The notes below the pieces were generated by a model. It saw nothing but the letters and a program-made list of their open reading frames with translations. It was not told where the DNA came from and made no database searches. From Marivita sp030148515 (GTDB lineage: Bacteria; Pseudomonadota; Alphaproteobacteria; Rhodobacterales; Rhodobacteraceae): a DNA stretch of 64,000 nt. Location of the stretch: the NCBI RefSeq assembly GCF_048006345.1, contig NZ_CP180351.1, forward strand, positions 806,001 through 870,000. Direction: 5' to 3'. The position numbers were made by a program, and so were the translations under genes. How positions within the stretch are numbered: the stretch's first letter is position 1; each line of letters starts with the position of its first letter. This document shows positions 16,539-24,402 of the stretch, piece after piece.

Positions 16539-16834
16539 CGCCCGTGATCTACAATGATGTGTTGGCAGCGGTATCTGTTTTGTCCGCTGCGCCACCGGAG
16601 CGCCACGCCGAGATGATAATGGCGCTGATCCGGGAGGCAGATCAGGCCGAGTTATATCGACAGCACTACCGGTCTGCACATCCGGTCTTTGGTGATGGCA
16701 GCCTGATGGGAGCGGCGCAGCGCCACGCGCATCGCGGATCGGTTTCTTTTGAATGTGCAGCGGGATTAACGGCTTGGATTGGCGTTCTTGAGGCGCTCAG
16801 GGCGCGGCACGAAACGTCCAAAGGCGCGGTTTAA
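16535..16834 (+). CDS. Small protein linked to the GTA cluster, function unknown
   Basis: A 99-aa protein with GTG 16535 overlapping the g15 stop (GTGA), so it is translationally coupled to the last GTA gene. It is helical and rich in Ala, His and Arg: LAAVSVLSAAPPERHAEMIMALIREADQAELYRQHYRSAHP. The end reads GLTAWIGVLEALRARHET. I do not recognise a characterised family, although similar genes occur after g15 in other Roseobacter genomes as far as I recall. A role in GTA regulation or assembly would be a guess. Confidence 0.7.
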   Translation: MTPVIYNDVLAAVSVLSAAPPERHAEMIMALIREADQAELYRQHYRSAHPVFGDGSLMGAAQRHAHRGSVSFECAAGLTAWIGVLEALRARHETSKGAV

Positions 16835-16914
16835 GGTGCGGCAGACCCTGTTTGGGCGATCAGGCACGTCGGACCTTTTGCGCATTCCGGGCGCTGATCC
16901 TTGCCATCACAGCT

Positions 16915-16942
16915 TTGCGTTTTCGAATTTGGATCCTATCTG
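16915..16942 (+). promoter_or_regulatory. Candidate cysE promoter
   Basis: TTGCGT at 16915-16920 and TATCTG at 16937-16942, spaced 16 bases, lie 31 bases before the cysE start in the 138-base gap after the GTA-linked gene. The match to consensus is moderate. If real, cysE is expressed independently of the GTA. Confidence 0.35.
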
Positions 16943-16972
16943 CTAAAGTCAGACCGTCAAAGGAGAGATGGC

Positions 16973-17782
16973 ATGGCTGAAACACGCGCGAAACTCGCAT
17001 CGGTCGACCCGGTTTGGGGACGCATCGTCAAGGAAGCGGACGAGGCAGTGGCCAAGGAGCCGCTTTTGGGCGGAATGATCCATTATTCGGTGTTGCACCA
17101 CCCGAGCCTTGAGCGGGCGCTGAGCTACCGGATTTCGCTCAAGCTCGCCAATGGTGAGATGACCGAGCAGATCCTGCGCGAGATTTGTGACGAGGCCTTT
17201 GCCTCGGATCCGAGCCTCGCCATGGCGGCGCGCGCGGATATCGTGGCGGTGTACGAGCGCGACCCGGCCTGCCATCGGTTCCTTCAGCCTTTGCTGTTCT
17301 TCAAGGGATTCCAGGCGATCCAGTGCTACCGCGTTGGCAATTGGCTCTGGCGGCAGGGGCGGACGGATCTCGCCTATTTCGTGCAGATGCGGTGTTCCGA
17401 GGCGTTTGGCGTCGACATTCACCCGGCGGCGAAGATCGGGCAGGGGATCATGATCGACCACGCCCACTCTATTGTGATCGGGGAAACGGCGGTTGTCGGA
17501 GATAATGTCTCGATGCTGCATTCGGTGACGCTGGGCGGGACCGGCAAGGAAGAGGAAGACCGCCATCCGAAGATCGGTGATGGTGTTCTGATTGGAGCCG
17601 GGGCCAAGGTGCTGGGCAATATCAAGGTCGGCAATTGCTCGCGCGTTGCAGCCGGATCGGTGGTTTTGGAAGAGGTGCCGCCCTGCAAGACGGTGGCGGG
17701 TGTGCCGGCACGGATCGTGGGCGAGGCCGGCTGTTCGCAGCCAGCGATCAGCATGGATCAGATTTTGCGCTCCGGCGCGTGA
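16973..17782 (+). CDS. cysE: Serine O-acetyltransferase
   Basis: Makes O-acetylserine from serine and acetyl-CoA, the first step of cysteine synthesis. The 269-aa protein has the CysE N-terminal helical domain (ETRAKLASVDPVWGRIVKEADEA) and a C-terminal left-handed beta-helix of hexapeptide repeats. The active-site region VDIHPAAKIGQGIMIDHAHSIVIGETA and HSVTLGGTGKEEEDRHPKIGDGVLIG contains the conserved Asp and His residues. ATG 16973 has AGGAGAG upstream. Its place after the GTA cluster is conserved in Rhodobacterales. Two hairpins follow the stop. Confidence 0.96.
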   Translation: MAETRAKLASVDPVWGRIVKEADEAVAKEPLLGGMIHYSVLHHPSLERALSYRISLKLANGEMTEQILREICDEAFASDPSLAMAARADIVAVYERDPACHRFLQPLLFFKGFQAIQCYRVGNWLWRQGRTDLAYFVQMRCSEAFGVDIHPAAKIGQGIMIDHAHSIVIGETAVVGDNVSMLHSVTLGGTGKEEEDRHPKIGDGVLIGAGAKVLGNIKVGNCSRVAAGSVVLEEVPPCKTVAGVPARIVGEAGCSQPAISMDQILRSGA

Positions 17783-17791
17783 TGTGAGGAA

Positions 17792-17832
17792 GGCGATGCG
17801 GTCACGCATCGCCTGTTTCCTTTGACGGAAAC
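17792..17832 (+). terminator. Two stem-loops after cysE
   Basis: A perfect 9-bp stem GGCGATGCG/CGCATCGCC with a GTCA loop (17792-17813) is followed directly by a 6-bp stem GTTTCC/GGAAAC (17815-17832). Together with the downstream motif at 17873-17895 they probably end cysE transcription between the convergent cysE and pdhC genes. Confidence 0.6.
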
Positions 17833-17872
17833 ATTTGGAGGCGCTGCCCCCGTCGCCCTGATGGGTGACTCC

Positions 17873-17895
17873 CCCGAAGTATTTTTGAACCAGAG
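17873..17895 (+). repeat. Copy of a dispersed intergenic motif (CCCCGAAGTATTTTT type)
   Basis: CCCCCGAAGTATTTTTGAAC followed by CAGAGAAG lies downstream of cysE. A close copy occurs in inverted orientation at 30954-30975 downstream of moaA, and shorter relatives occur at 26883-26900, 43506-43530 and 46167-46186. Each points the same way as the gene it follows. Confidence 0.55.
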
Positions 17896-17904
17896 AAGAC
17901 CGGG

Positions 17905-19185
17905 TCAGGCCAGCATGGCCATCGGGTTTTCCAGATTGTCGACAATGGCTTGCAGGAGTTCCGCGCCAAGCGCGCCGTCGATCACGCGGTGATCGACTGA
18001 GAGCGTCATGGACATCACCGTTGCGACGGTCAGATTTCCGTCTTCTCCGACAACCGGTTTTTTCATCCCGGCCCCGACCGCAAGGATTGCACCGTGGGGT
18101 GGGTTGATGACCGCATCGAAATTCTCGATCCCGAACATGCCAAGGTTGGAGATGGCGAAGCTGCCGCCCTGATACTCGTGCGGGGCCAGCTTGCGGTCAC
18201 GAGCGCGGGTGGCGAGGTCTTTCATCTCGGCAGATAGGGCGGACAGGGATTTCTGATGTGCATCTTTCAACACGGGTGTGAAGAGGCCGCCTTCGATGGC
18301 CACGGCAACGGCCACATCGGATGGTTCCAGTTGCAGGATGCGGTCACCGGCCCAGACAGCATTGGCGGCAGGCACCTGTTGCAGCGCGAGCGCGCAGGCT
18401 TTGATGATGAAGTCGTTGACGCTGAGTTTGACACCGCGTTTTTCAAGCTGCGCGTTGAGCTGGGTGCGGAAGGCCATCAGCGGGTCGAGGGTGACGGACC
18501 GGCGCAGGTAGAAATGCGGGATGGTCTGTTTCGCCTCGGTAAGTCGCGCCGCGATGGTCTTGCGCATGCCGTCGAGCGGCAGTTCCGTGTAGGCGCGGCC
18601 TTCGTACATGCGGGCAATTGTGCTGGCGTCGACCAGTTTTGCGGCTGCGGCTGGCGTGGCGGTGGGTGTTGCCGCTTGGGCCGGGGCGGCAACGGGCTGC
18701 GCTTTGGCCCCTTCGACATCGGCTTTCACAATGCGTCCGCGTGGGCCGGAGCCTGTGATCTGGCTCAAATCCAGACCTTTGTCGGCTGCTATGCGACGCG
18801 CGAGGGGCGATGCGAAGACGCGGTCCCCGCTTTTGATTGGCGCGGGGGGCGCTGCCGTAGGGGTGGATGCAGCTGCAGCCTCGGCGGGCTTGGCCGGGGC
18901 CGCTTTGGGGGCGGGTGCGGTCTCCAGATCATTGGCACTTTCGCCGTCTTCGAGCAGGACAGCGATGGGGGTGTTGACCTTGACCGCTTCGGTACCCTCG
19001 GCCACGAGGATCTTGCCGATCACGCCGTCATCCACAGCCTCGAATTCCATCGTTGCCTTGTCGGTTTCGATCTCTGCAATCACGTCGCCCGAAGACACCG
19101 CGTCGCCTTCCTTGACCAACCATTTCGCGAGCGTGCCCTCTTCCATCGTTGGAGACAGGGCGGGCATGAGAATTTCGATGGGCAT
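17905..19185 (-). CDS. pdhC: Pyruvate dehydrogenase E2, dihydrolipoyl acetyltransferase
   Basis: The core of the pyruvate dehydrogenase complex, passing acetyl groups from lipoyl arms to CoA. The order of domains in the 426 aa is: a lipoyl domain with ETDKATMEFE (lipoyl Lys at residue 43), an Ala/Pro linker, a peripheral-subunit-binding domain (FASPLARRIAADKGLDLSQI), a second linker, and the acyltransferase domain ending in SVDHRVIDGALGA with the catalytic His-Asp pair. It is the last gene of a tightly packed minus-strand operon, one base after the small DUF gene. Confidence 0.96.
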   Translation of the reverse strand: MPIEILMPALSPTMEEGTLAKWLVKEGDAVSSGDVIAEIETDKATMEFEAVDDGVIGKILVAEGTEAVKVNTPIAVLLEDGESANDLETAPAPKAAPAKPAEAAAASTPTAAPPAPIKSGDRVFASPLARRIAADKGLDLSQITGSGPRGRIVKADVEGAKAQPVAAPAQAATPTATPAAAAKLVDASTIARMYEGRAYTELPLDGMRKTIAARLTEAKQTIPHFYLRRSVTLDPLMAFRTQLNAQLEKRGVKLSVNDFIIKACALALQQVPAANAVWAGDRILQLEPSDVAVAVAIEGGLFTPVLKDAHQKSLSALSAEMKDLATRARDRKLAPHEYQGGSFAISNLGMFGIENFDAVINPPHGAILAVGAGMKKPVVGEDGNLTVATVMSMTLSVDHRVIDGALGAELLQAIVDNLENPMAMLA

Positions 19186-19186
19186 G

Positions 19187-19441
19187 TCAGGTCTCCTCGA
19201 TCAGGGTGATGAGGTCATAAGGGTCTTTGGGCGTTTTCCCGGATTTCAGCGCAGCCACGGCCTTGGTGATCTGGCGCTTGTGTGCCCCTATCCATTCATA
19301 GGCCGCTTGATGCGAGGGGCGCGCCTCGTTCGGGAACCTGTCCATCAGGCATTCCGGAACGAAGGCCGCGCCCTCTGGCGTGACCACGTGATAGGCCTCG
19401 CGCGCGACATCGCGGGTGCGGACGGTCAGGTCTTCGCTCAT
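19187..19441 (-). CDS. Small conserved protein in the pdh operon (DUF5076-like)
   Basis: An 84-aa protein between pdhB and pdhC: its start overlaps the pdhB stop by 4 bases and its stop is one base before pdhC. It is charged and probably soluble: HVVTPEGAAFVPECLMDRFPNEARPSHQAAYEWIGAHKRQI. I believe it belongs to the DUF5076 group common in Roseobacter pdh operons, from memory. Its function is unknown. The strict coupling to two PDH subunits suggests a role in complex assembly or regulation, as inference only. Confidence 0.75.
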   Translation of the reverse strand: MSEDLTVRTRDVAREAYHVVTPEGAAFVPECLMDRFPNEARPSHQAAYEWIGAHKRQITKAVAALKSGKTPKDPYDLITLIEET

Positions 19442-20808
19442 CGGTAGCAGACCTTTTTGGCCGCTTCGACCACCTCGGCCGTGGTCACCAGCGCGTGTTT
19501 TTCGAGGTTCGCGGCATAGGGCATGGGCACGTCCTTGCCCGTCAGGTTCAGCACTGGCGCATCGAGGTAGTCAAACGCGCGTTCCATGATGACGGCCGAC
19601 AGGTGGTTGCCGATGGCACCGACGGGGAAGCCTTCCTCGACCGTGATGCAGCGGTTGGTTTTCTGAACGCTTGCGATCACCGTATCATAGTCGATCGGGC
19701 GCAGCGTGCGCAGGTCGATCACCTCGGCTTCGATCCCACCTTTTGCAAGCTTTTCAGCGGCGTCCAGCGCGTAAGTCATGCCGATGCCGAAGCTGACGAT
19801 GGTCAGATCAGACCCTTCGCGCCAGACACGGGCCTTGCCGAAGGGGACGGTGTAATCTTCGATCTCGGGCACTTCGAAGGTTTTGCCATAGAGAATTTCA
19901 TTTTCGAGGAAGATCACCGGGTTCGGATCTCGGATCGCGGTTTTCAGCAGGCCTTTGGCGTCGGAGGCCGAGTAGGGCATCACCACCTTGAGGCCGGGGA
20001 TGTGCGCGTACCAGGCGGCGTAGTCCTGCGAGTGCTGCGCGCCGACGCGCGCGGCAGCACCATTGGGGCCACGGAACACCATCGGGGCGCCCATCTGGCC
20101 GCCGGACATATAGAGTGTCTTGGCGGCGGAATTGATAATCTGGTCAATGGCTTGCATCGCGAAGTTGAACGTCATGAATTCGACGATCGGGCGCAGTCCG
20201 CCAAAGGCGGCACCCACGGCAATGCCTGCGAAACCATGTTCGGTGATCGGTGTGTCCATCACCCGGCGCGCGCCAAATTCGTCCAGCAGGCCTTGGCTGA
20301 TCTTGTAGGCACCCTGGTATTCGCCGACCTCTTCGCCCATGAGGAACACGTCCTCGTCGCGGCGCATTTCTTCGGCCATCGCGTCGCGCAGGGCTTCGCG
20401 TACGGTCGTTTGCTTGGTCTTGGTGCCTTCGGGCCAAGGGGCTTCGGCCTTGGGTACCACCAAGGCGGGTTCCGCTGCCGCAGGTTTGGTAGGGGCACTC
20501 GGTGCCGCTACGACCGGTGATGCCGTCTCCGCCGGGGCTGAAGGTGTCGCGTCTGCGACGCTTTCTCCATCTTCCACCAGCACTGCAATCGGAGTGTTGA
20601 CCCGGACGCCTTCGGTGCCTTCGGGGATCAGGATCTTGCCGACGATGCCTTCGTCCACGGCCTCGAACTCCATCGTCGCCTTGTCGGTTTCGATCTCGGC
20701 CAGGATGTCGCCGGCATTGACCCTGTCGCCTTCCTTGACCAGCCATTTGGCCAATGTGCCTTCTTCCATGGTGGGCGAGAGGGCGGGCATGAGTACTTCG
20801 GTCGCCAT
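19438..20808 (-). CDS. pdhB: Pyruvate dehydrogenase E1 beta subunit with N-terminal lipoyl domain
   Basis: Forms the thiamine-dependent E1 with PdhA. The 456-aa protein starts with a lipoyl domain (MATEVLMPALSPTMEEGTL, lipoyl Lys at residue 43) that is almost the same as that of PdhC. An Ala/Pro linker leads into the E1-beta domain from about residue 130 (TVREALRDAMAEEMRRDEDVFLMGEEVGEYQGAYK). Such a fused lipoyl domain is known in alphaproteobacterial E1-beta. The start at 20808 overlaps the pdhA stop; the longer upstream frame lies inside pdhA. Confidence 0.96.
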   Translation of the reverse strand: MATEVLMPALSPTMEEGTLAKWLVKEGDRVNAGDILAEIETDKATMEFEAVDEGIVGKILIPEGTEGVRVNTPIAVLVEDGESVADATPSAPAETASPVVAAPSAPTKPAAAEPALVVPKAEAPWPEGTKTKQTTVREALRDAMAEEMRRDEDVFLMGEEVGEYQGAYKISQGLLDEFGARRVMDTPITEHGFAGIAVGAAFGGLRPIVEFMTFNFAMQAIDQIINSAAKTLYMSGGQMGAPMVFRGPNGAAARVGAQHSQDYAAWYAHIPGLKVVMPYSASDAKGLLKTAIRDPNPVIFLENEILYGKTFEVPEIEDYTVPFGKARVWREGSDLTIVSFGIGMTYALDAAEKLAKGGIEAEVIDLRTLRPIDYDTVIASVQKTNRCITVEEGFPVGAIGNHLSAVIMERAFDYLDAPVLNLTGKDVPMPYAANLEKHALVTTAEVVEAAKKVCYR

Positions 20809-21821
20809 CACACGGCCTCCTCTGCGTAGATGTCGGTCCACAGCTCATCAAGGCTGGGTTCCGGGCTTTCGCGGGCGAAATCGGCGCTGGCGTTGACGAT
20901 GGCCTTGATCTCTTTGTCGATGGCCTTGAGATCGTCCTCGGTGGCGTGGCCGCCCTGCAGAAGCATCTCGCGGACATGTTCGATGGCGTCACGTTCCTCG
21001 CGCATTTTCTGCACTTCTTCGCGGGTGCGGTACTTGGCCGGGTCCGACATCGAATGGCCGCGATAACGGTAGGTTTTGACCTCCAGGATGTAGGGGCCTT
21101 TGCCAGAGCGGCAGTGCTTGACCGCCTTGTCGCCCGCTGCCTTGACCGCAAGCACATCCATGCCATCCACGGCTTCGCCTGGGATGCCAAAGGCGACGCC
21201 GCGGGTGTGCAGATCGGGGGTCGAGGTTGACCTGCGCTGTGCGGTTCCCATGGCGTACTGGTTGTTTTCAATGACAAAAATCACCGGAAGCTGCCAGAGA
21301 GCGGCCATGTTGAACGTCTCGTAGACCTGTCCCTGATTGGCCGCACCATCGCCGAAATAGGTGAAGGTCACACGGTCCGTGCCCTTGTACTTGTCGGCAA
21401 AGGCAAGTCCGGCACCCAACGGCACCTGTGCGCCGACGATGCCATGGCCGCCGTAGAAATGCTTCTCTTTCGAGAACATGTGCATGGAGCCGCCTTTGCC
21501 CTTGGAATAGCCGCCCTCGCGTCCCGTGAGTTCGGCCATCACGCCGTTCGGGTCCATGCCGCAGGCCAGCATATGCCCGTGGTCCCGATAAGAGGTGATG
21601 CGCTTGTCGCCCTCACTGGCCGCCGCTTCCAGCCCGACGACCACGGCTTCCTGCCCGATATAAAGGTGACAGAACCCGCCGATGAGGCCCATCCCGTAAA
21701 GCTGACCGGCCTTTTCTTCGAACCGACGGATCAGCAGCATGTCGCGGTAATAGGCCGTCAGTTCCTCTGCCGAGACATTCGGCAGGCTCGTGGCCTTTGC
21801 CGATGTTTTCCGTGCCGCCAT
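20808..21821 (-). CDS. pdhA: Pyruvate dehydrogenase E1 alpha subunit
   Basis: Decarboxylates pyruvate with thiamine diphosphate (337 aa). The ThDP-binding motif is seen as YFGDGAANQGQVYETFNMA ending with IFVIENNQYAMGT. The phosphorylation-loop-like region YRYRGHSMSDPAKYRTREE and the N-terminal YYRDMLLIRRFEEKAGQLYGMG are typical. ATG 21821 has AGGGAGG in the mRNA just upstream; a longer frame to 21878 is not needed. It is the first gene of pdhA-pdhB-DUF-pdhC and is preceded by an 18-base palindrome. Confidence 0.96.
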   Translation of the reverse strand: MAARKTSAKATSLPNVSAEELTAYYRDMLLIRRFEEKAGQLYGMGLIGGFCHLYIGQEAVVVGLEAAASEGDKRITSYRDHGHMLACGMDPNGVMAELTGREGGYSKGKGGSMHMFSKEKHFYGGHGIVGAQVPLGAGLAFADKYKGTDRVTFTYFGDGAANQGQVYETFNMAALWQLPVIFVIENNQYAMGTAQRRSTSTPDLHTRGVAFGIPGEAVDGMDVLAVKAAGDKAVKHCRSGKGPYILEVKTYRYRGHSMSDPAKYRTREEVQKMREERDAIEHVREMLLQGGHATEDDLKAIDKEIKAIVNASADFARESPEPSLDELWTDIYAEEAV

Positions 21822-21839
21822 GGGGCGCCTCCCTGCAAG

Positions 21840-21857
21840 AAGTTTAGCGTTAAACTT
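21840..21857. promoter_or_regulatory. Perfect palindrome upstream of pdhA, candidate operator
   Basis: AAGTTTA and TAAACTT form a perfect 7-bp inverted repeat around GCGT, 18 bases before the pdhA ATG. Its position in the 5' leader or promoter fits a repressor site. The regulator is not identifiable from the window. Confidence 0.45.
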
Positions 21858-21913
21858 TTTGCCGAAGCCTACGATCAACGCTCCGTCAAAGGCAAGGGGC
21901 GATCGTGATCCGG

Positions 21914-21933
21914 ATTTTGGCGAATTTTGGCGA
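21914..21933. repeat. Tandem 10-base direct repeat
   Basis: ATTTTGGCGA occurs twice in a row, a spacing of about one DNA helical turn. It lies midway between pdhA and the divergent gene. This could be a binding site for a dimeric regulator on one DNA face. Confidence 0.5.
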
Positions 21934-22049
21934 TTCGGTCACTTTTCCACAGGCTGGCATCTGAACTGGCAAGACAATTGCAGAGAGGAGGTACGCACTG
22001 TTGAGGGCGACCGTACAATAACGGCCAAAATGGGGCGGATTTTAACAAT

Positions 22050-22065
22050 CCTAGAGACATCTAGG
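22050..22065. promoter_or_regulatory. Inverted repeat CCTAGA/TCTAGG
   Basis: A perfect 6-bp inverted repeat around GACA sits 50 bases before the glycosidase-like gene start and 19 bases before the 12-codon leader frame. It may be an operator or a small leader hairpin. Confidence 0.35.
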
Positions 22066-22083
22066 CAAAAATGAGGAGAAATT

Positions 22084-22122
22084 ATGGTCACCTGCTCATT
22101 CGGATGCCGCATTTATGCCTGA
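22084..22122 (+). promoter_or_regulatory. Possible 12-codon leader frame overlapping the glycosidase-like gene
   Basis: The only strong ribosome site here (AGGAGA) precedes ATG 22084, which opens a 12-codon frame (MVTCSFGCRIYA) whose stop overlaps ATG 22115 of the large gene in a different frame. Translation of the large gene may therefore be coupled to this frame. Equally, the frame may be chance. Confidence 0.3.
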
Positions 22123-23905
22123 AATCAACGCCTATGGATTTATGGGATCGCAAGCCAGCCAAGGACTTTTTGGCGCAAACGTGCTTGCGACCCGCTCTAC
22201 ATTGGAACAGGGCGGAGATTATGATCGCCTGATCGAAGAACTGGGTGTCGGATCGTTCCGGTATCCCGGTGGGTCGCTCACTGAACGCTATTTCGACATC
22301 ACAGATCCCAACGCGACCATTGTCGCAGATCGGGACACCGGCGAACTGCGCGAATTCATCCCTCTGAACGAGGCGCTGAATTATGCCGGTGAAGAAGGCT
22401 TGTCCGTTACCATCGTTATTCCGACCCGCAATCTGCTGTCCGAGACCACCGACGCCAACGGCGACCGTTTTGCTGCCATTGACGAAGACGCTCTGCGCGG
22501 GTTCGTCCGCGACGTGGTCACCGGTGTGCACGGCACCGCCGAGATCGAAGCGTTCGAGCTGGGCAATGAATACTGGGGCAGTGGCCAGATGTCGTCGGTC
22601 GAGTACGGCCGACTTGCCAGCGAAATGGCGGTGATCGTCAATGACGAACTCAGCCTGCAGAACTCGGATGCCGAAATCATCGTGCAATCCGGCACCAATT
22701 TCGATTTCGCGCGCCTGTCGGATGACTACAGCGCCGACATGTCGAGCGCGGACATCCTTGCCGAACTCAACACGACCTATAACCTGAACCTTGGCGCAGA
22801 CAGCCTTTACAGCTCGGGTGCGATCAACTGGACCCATGTCGCCAACGAAATGATCCTCTCCGAATTCGATACCGAAGCGGAACGCGCGGCGGTCGATCAG
22901 GTGGCGGTGCATGTCTATTCGCGCGGTCAGGTGAACGAGGGCCAGCGCAGCTTTTTCCTGAACGAGACCGACCAGACATGGGGCGAACAGATCCCCGATG
23001 CGCAGATTGCCGTGACCGAGTGGAACACCGCTGGCAATACCGACAGTCTGGACCGGTCTACCGATTTCGGCCTCTTCCAATCGCACGAGATGATCAACAT
23101 CATGGAAGAGTTCATGCGCTTCGATGTGGAACAGGCGCATGTCTGGCCGTTGATCCAGAACACACCCAACACGCTGAGTGTCGACGACGGTCAGGCCGAT
23201 CTGACGCCCGGCGGCGCGATGTTCAACATGATGCAAGAGGCAATGCCGGGTAAGATCGCGCTGGATCTGACGCCGGAATCGGGCCGTGACACCGAGGTGC
23301 AGGAAGACGGCATTTCGCTGCATGGCTTCTGGGAACCGGACGAGTTGCTGTTCTACATCGCAGCCACGGATGCTGCCGGAGCTGACACCGAAGTCGATTT
23401 CTCGGGATTGATCAGCGATGCCGGCCGGGTCGAGATTTCGATCCTCGGCGTTGCCGATGGTGCCCCGATTGGGGTCAATACGTCTGACGCGGTTGTTGAA
23501 CAGATTGATCCGTCGCTGGTGCTGAGTGGCACCTCCCTGCAGGTCCAGATGGATCAGGGGGAAATCATGCAGGTGCGCATGTTCGGCTTTACCCCGTCAC
23601 AGGATTTTCAGGACGTCATCTCGGACGAAGCGCCCGAGGCGCTGCCTGATCCACTGATCGACAATTTCACGGACGAAGTCCTGCCATCGGAAGCCGCAGT
23701 CGACCCCGCCGCAGAACCCGCCTCGGAACCGGCAGCCATCGACTTTCCGACCGTTGCAGCAACGGCGGGGATCGCGGAAACGCTGGCCTTTGAAGAGGTC
23801 ACCGCGCTGGAAGACAGCGAAACGGAAGAGGACGACGGGACAGCCGGAATGACCGATCTGATGATGTTCCTGCCGTTCCTCGGCATTTTGGCGATGTTCA
23901 TGTGA
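22115..23905 (+). CDS. Clan GH-A glycosidase-like protein (GH39/GH51-like), no signal peptide
   Basis: A 596-aa protein whose first 380 residues look like a TIM-barrel glycosidase. FELGNEYWGSG places a putative acid/base Glu at residue 152, and IAVTEWNTAGN a putative nucleophile at residue 302; both contexts fit clan GH-A retaining enzymes such as alpha-L-arabinofuranosidases or beta-xylosidases. A beta-rich region follows (about 395-500), then an acidic Pro/Glu-rich stretch and a hydrophobic C-terminal tail (MTDLMMFLPFLGILAMFM). There is no N-terminal signal and no RTX repeat. Similar domains in Roseobacters occur in type I secreted proteins. The substrate is unknown. Confidence 0.75.
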   Translation: MPEINAYGFMGSQASQGLFGANVLATRSTLEQGGDYDRLIEELGVGSFRYPGGSLTERYFDITDPNATIVADRDTGELREFIPLNEALNYAGEEGLSVTIVIPTRNLLSETTDANGDRFAAIDEDALRGFVRDVVTGVHGTAEIEAFELGNEYWGSGQMSSVEYGRLASEMAVIVNDELSLQNSDAEIIVQSGTNFDFARLSDDYSADMSSADILAELNTTYNLNLGADSLYSSGAINWTHVANEMILSEFDTEAERAAVDQVAVHVYSRGQVNEGQRSFFLNETDQTWGEQIPDAQIAVTEWNTAGNTDSLDRSTDFGLFQSHEMINIMEEFMRFDVEQAHVWPLIQNTPNTLSVDDGQADLTPGGAMFNMMQEAMPGKIALDLTPESGRDTEVQEDGISLHGFWEPDELLFYIAATDAAGADTEVDFSGLISDAGRVEISILGVADGAPIGVNTSDAVVEQIDPSLVLSGTSLQVQMDQGEIMQVRMFGFTPSQDFQDVISDEAPEALPDPLIDNFTDEVLPSEAAVDPAAEPASEPAAIDFPTVAATAGIAETLAFEEVTALEDSETEEDDGTAGMTDLMMFLPFLGILAMFM

Positions 23906-23961
23906 CCCAAGGTCCGTGCCCCAAGGGTGCGGTCCTTGTCTATGCCGTTGTCACAAAAGAC

Positions 23962-24267
23962 TTATCGGACGACGATTTCATCCGTGCGGATCATGCCCAG
24001 CATGTCACGGGTGCGCTCATCCAGAAGATCGAGGTCCAGATAGGTGTCTGACAGGCGCCGGGTGAGGTTCTCCATCCGCGCCAATTCGACCTGCAATTCC
24101 TGCAACTCGGTCTCAAGTTCGCGGGTTTCAACAAGGATTTCCGCCCGGCGAAACACACCGTAATCGCCTTGGACTGCGGCAAAGATGAAATAGGCACCCA
24201 CGCAGAAAGAGCCTGCGAAATACACAAGTCCACCAAGGGCCGGTCGGGTGCGGTGTTGGGTCATCAT
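23962..24267 (-). CDS. FtsB/DivIC-like septum formation initiator
   Basis: A 101-aa bitopic membrane protein: a short cytoplasmic N-terminus, one membrane segment (LGGLVYFAGSFCVGAYFIFAA), then a coiled coil (LVETRELETELQELQVELARMENLTRRL), ending DERTRDMLGMIRTDEIVV. This is the architecture of FtsB-type divisome proteins that link FtsQ and FtsL. Start 24267 has AGAGG upstream; a second Met follows immediately. In alphaproteobacteria this gene usually lies near eno or pdhA, which fits. Confidence 0.85.
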   Translation of the reverse strand: MMTQHRTRPALGGLVYFAGSFCVGAYFIFAAVQGDYGVFRRAEILVETRELETELQELQVELARMENLTRRLSDTYLDLDLLDERTRDMLGMIRTDEIVVR

Positions 24268-24402
24268 TTGCCTCTGATCGCGCCTCTTTTCGGGCGCGTG
24301 CGACCACAATTGCATAGGGGACTCCGCGATGGAATTCCCCTTGTTTCGAAAATTTACGTGTGCCCTTGAGTGTTGCTTTCAGGACTCGCCTTGCGGCAGG
24401 GA

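Larger units (their letters stand above)
21822..22083. other. Divergent intergenic region between pdhA and the glycosidase-like gene
   Basis: This region holds the promoters of two divergent genes. Visible elements are a palindrome at 21840-21857, a tandem 10-base repeat at 21914-21933 and a small inverted repeat at 22050-22065. I could not assign -35/-10 boxes with confidence. Confidence 0.5.

Noticed and set aside
21940..21955. A DnaA box or origin-like sequence (TTTTCCACA)
   Set aside because: It is a single nine-base word with one mismatch to TTATCCACA, with no cluster of boxes and no origin genes nearby.
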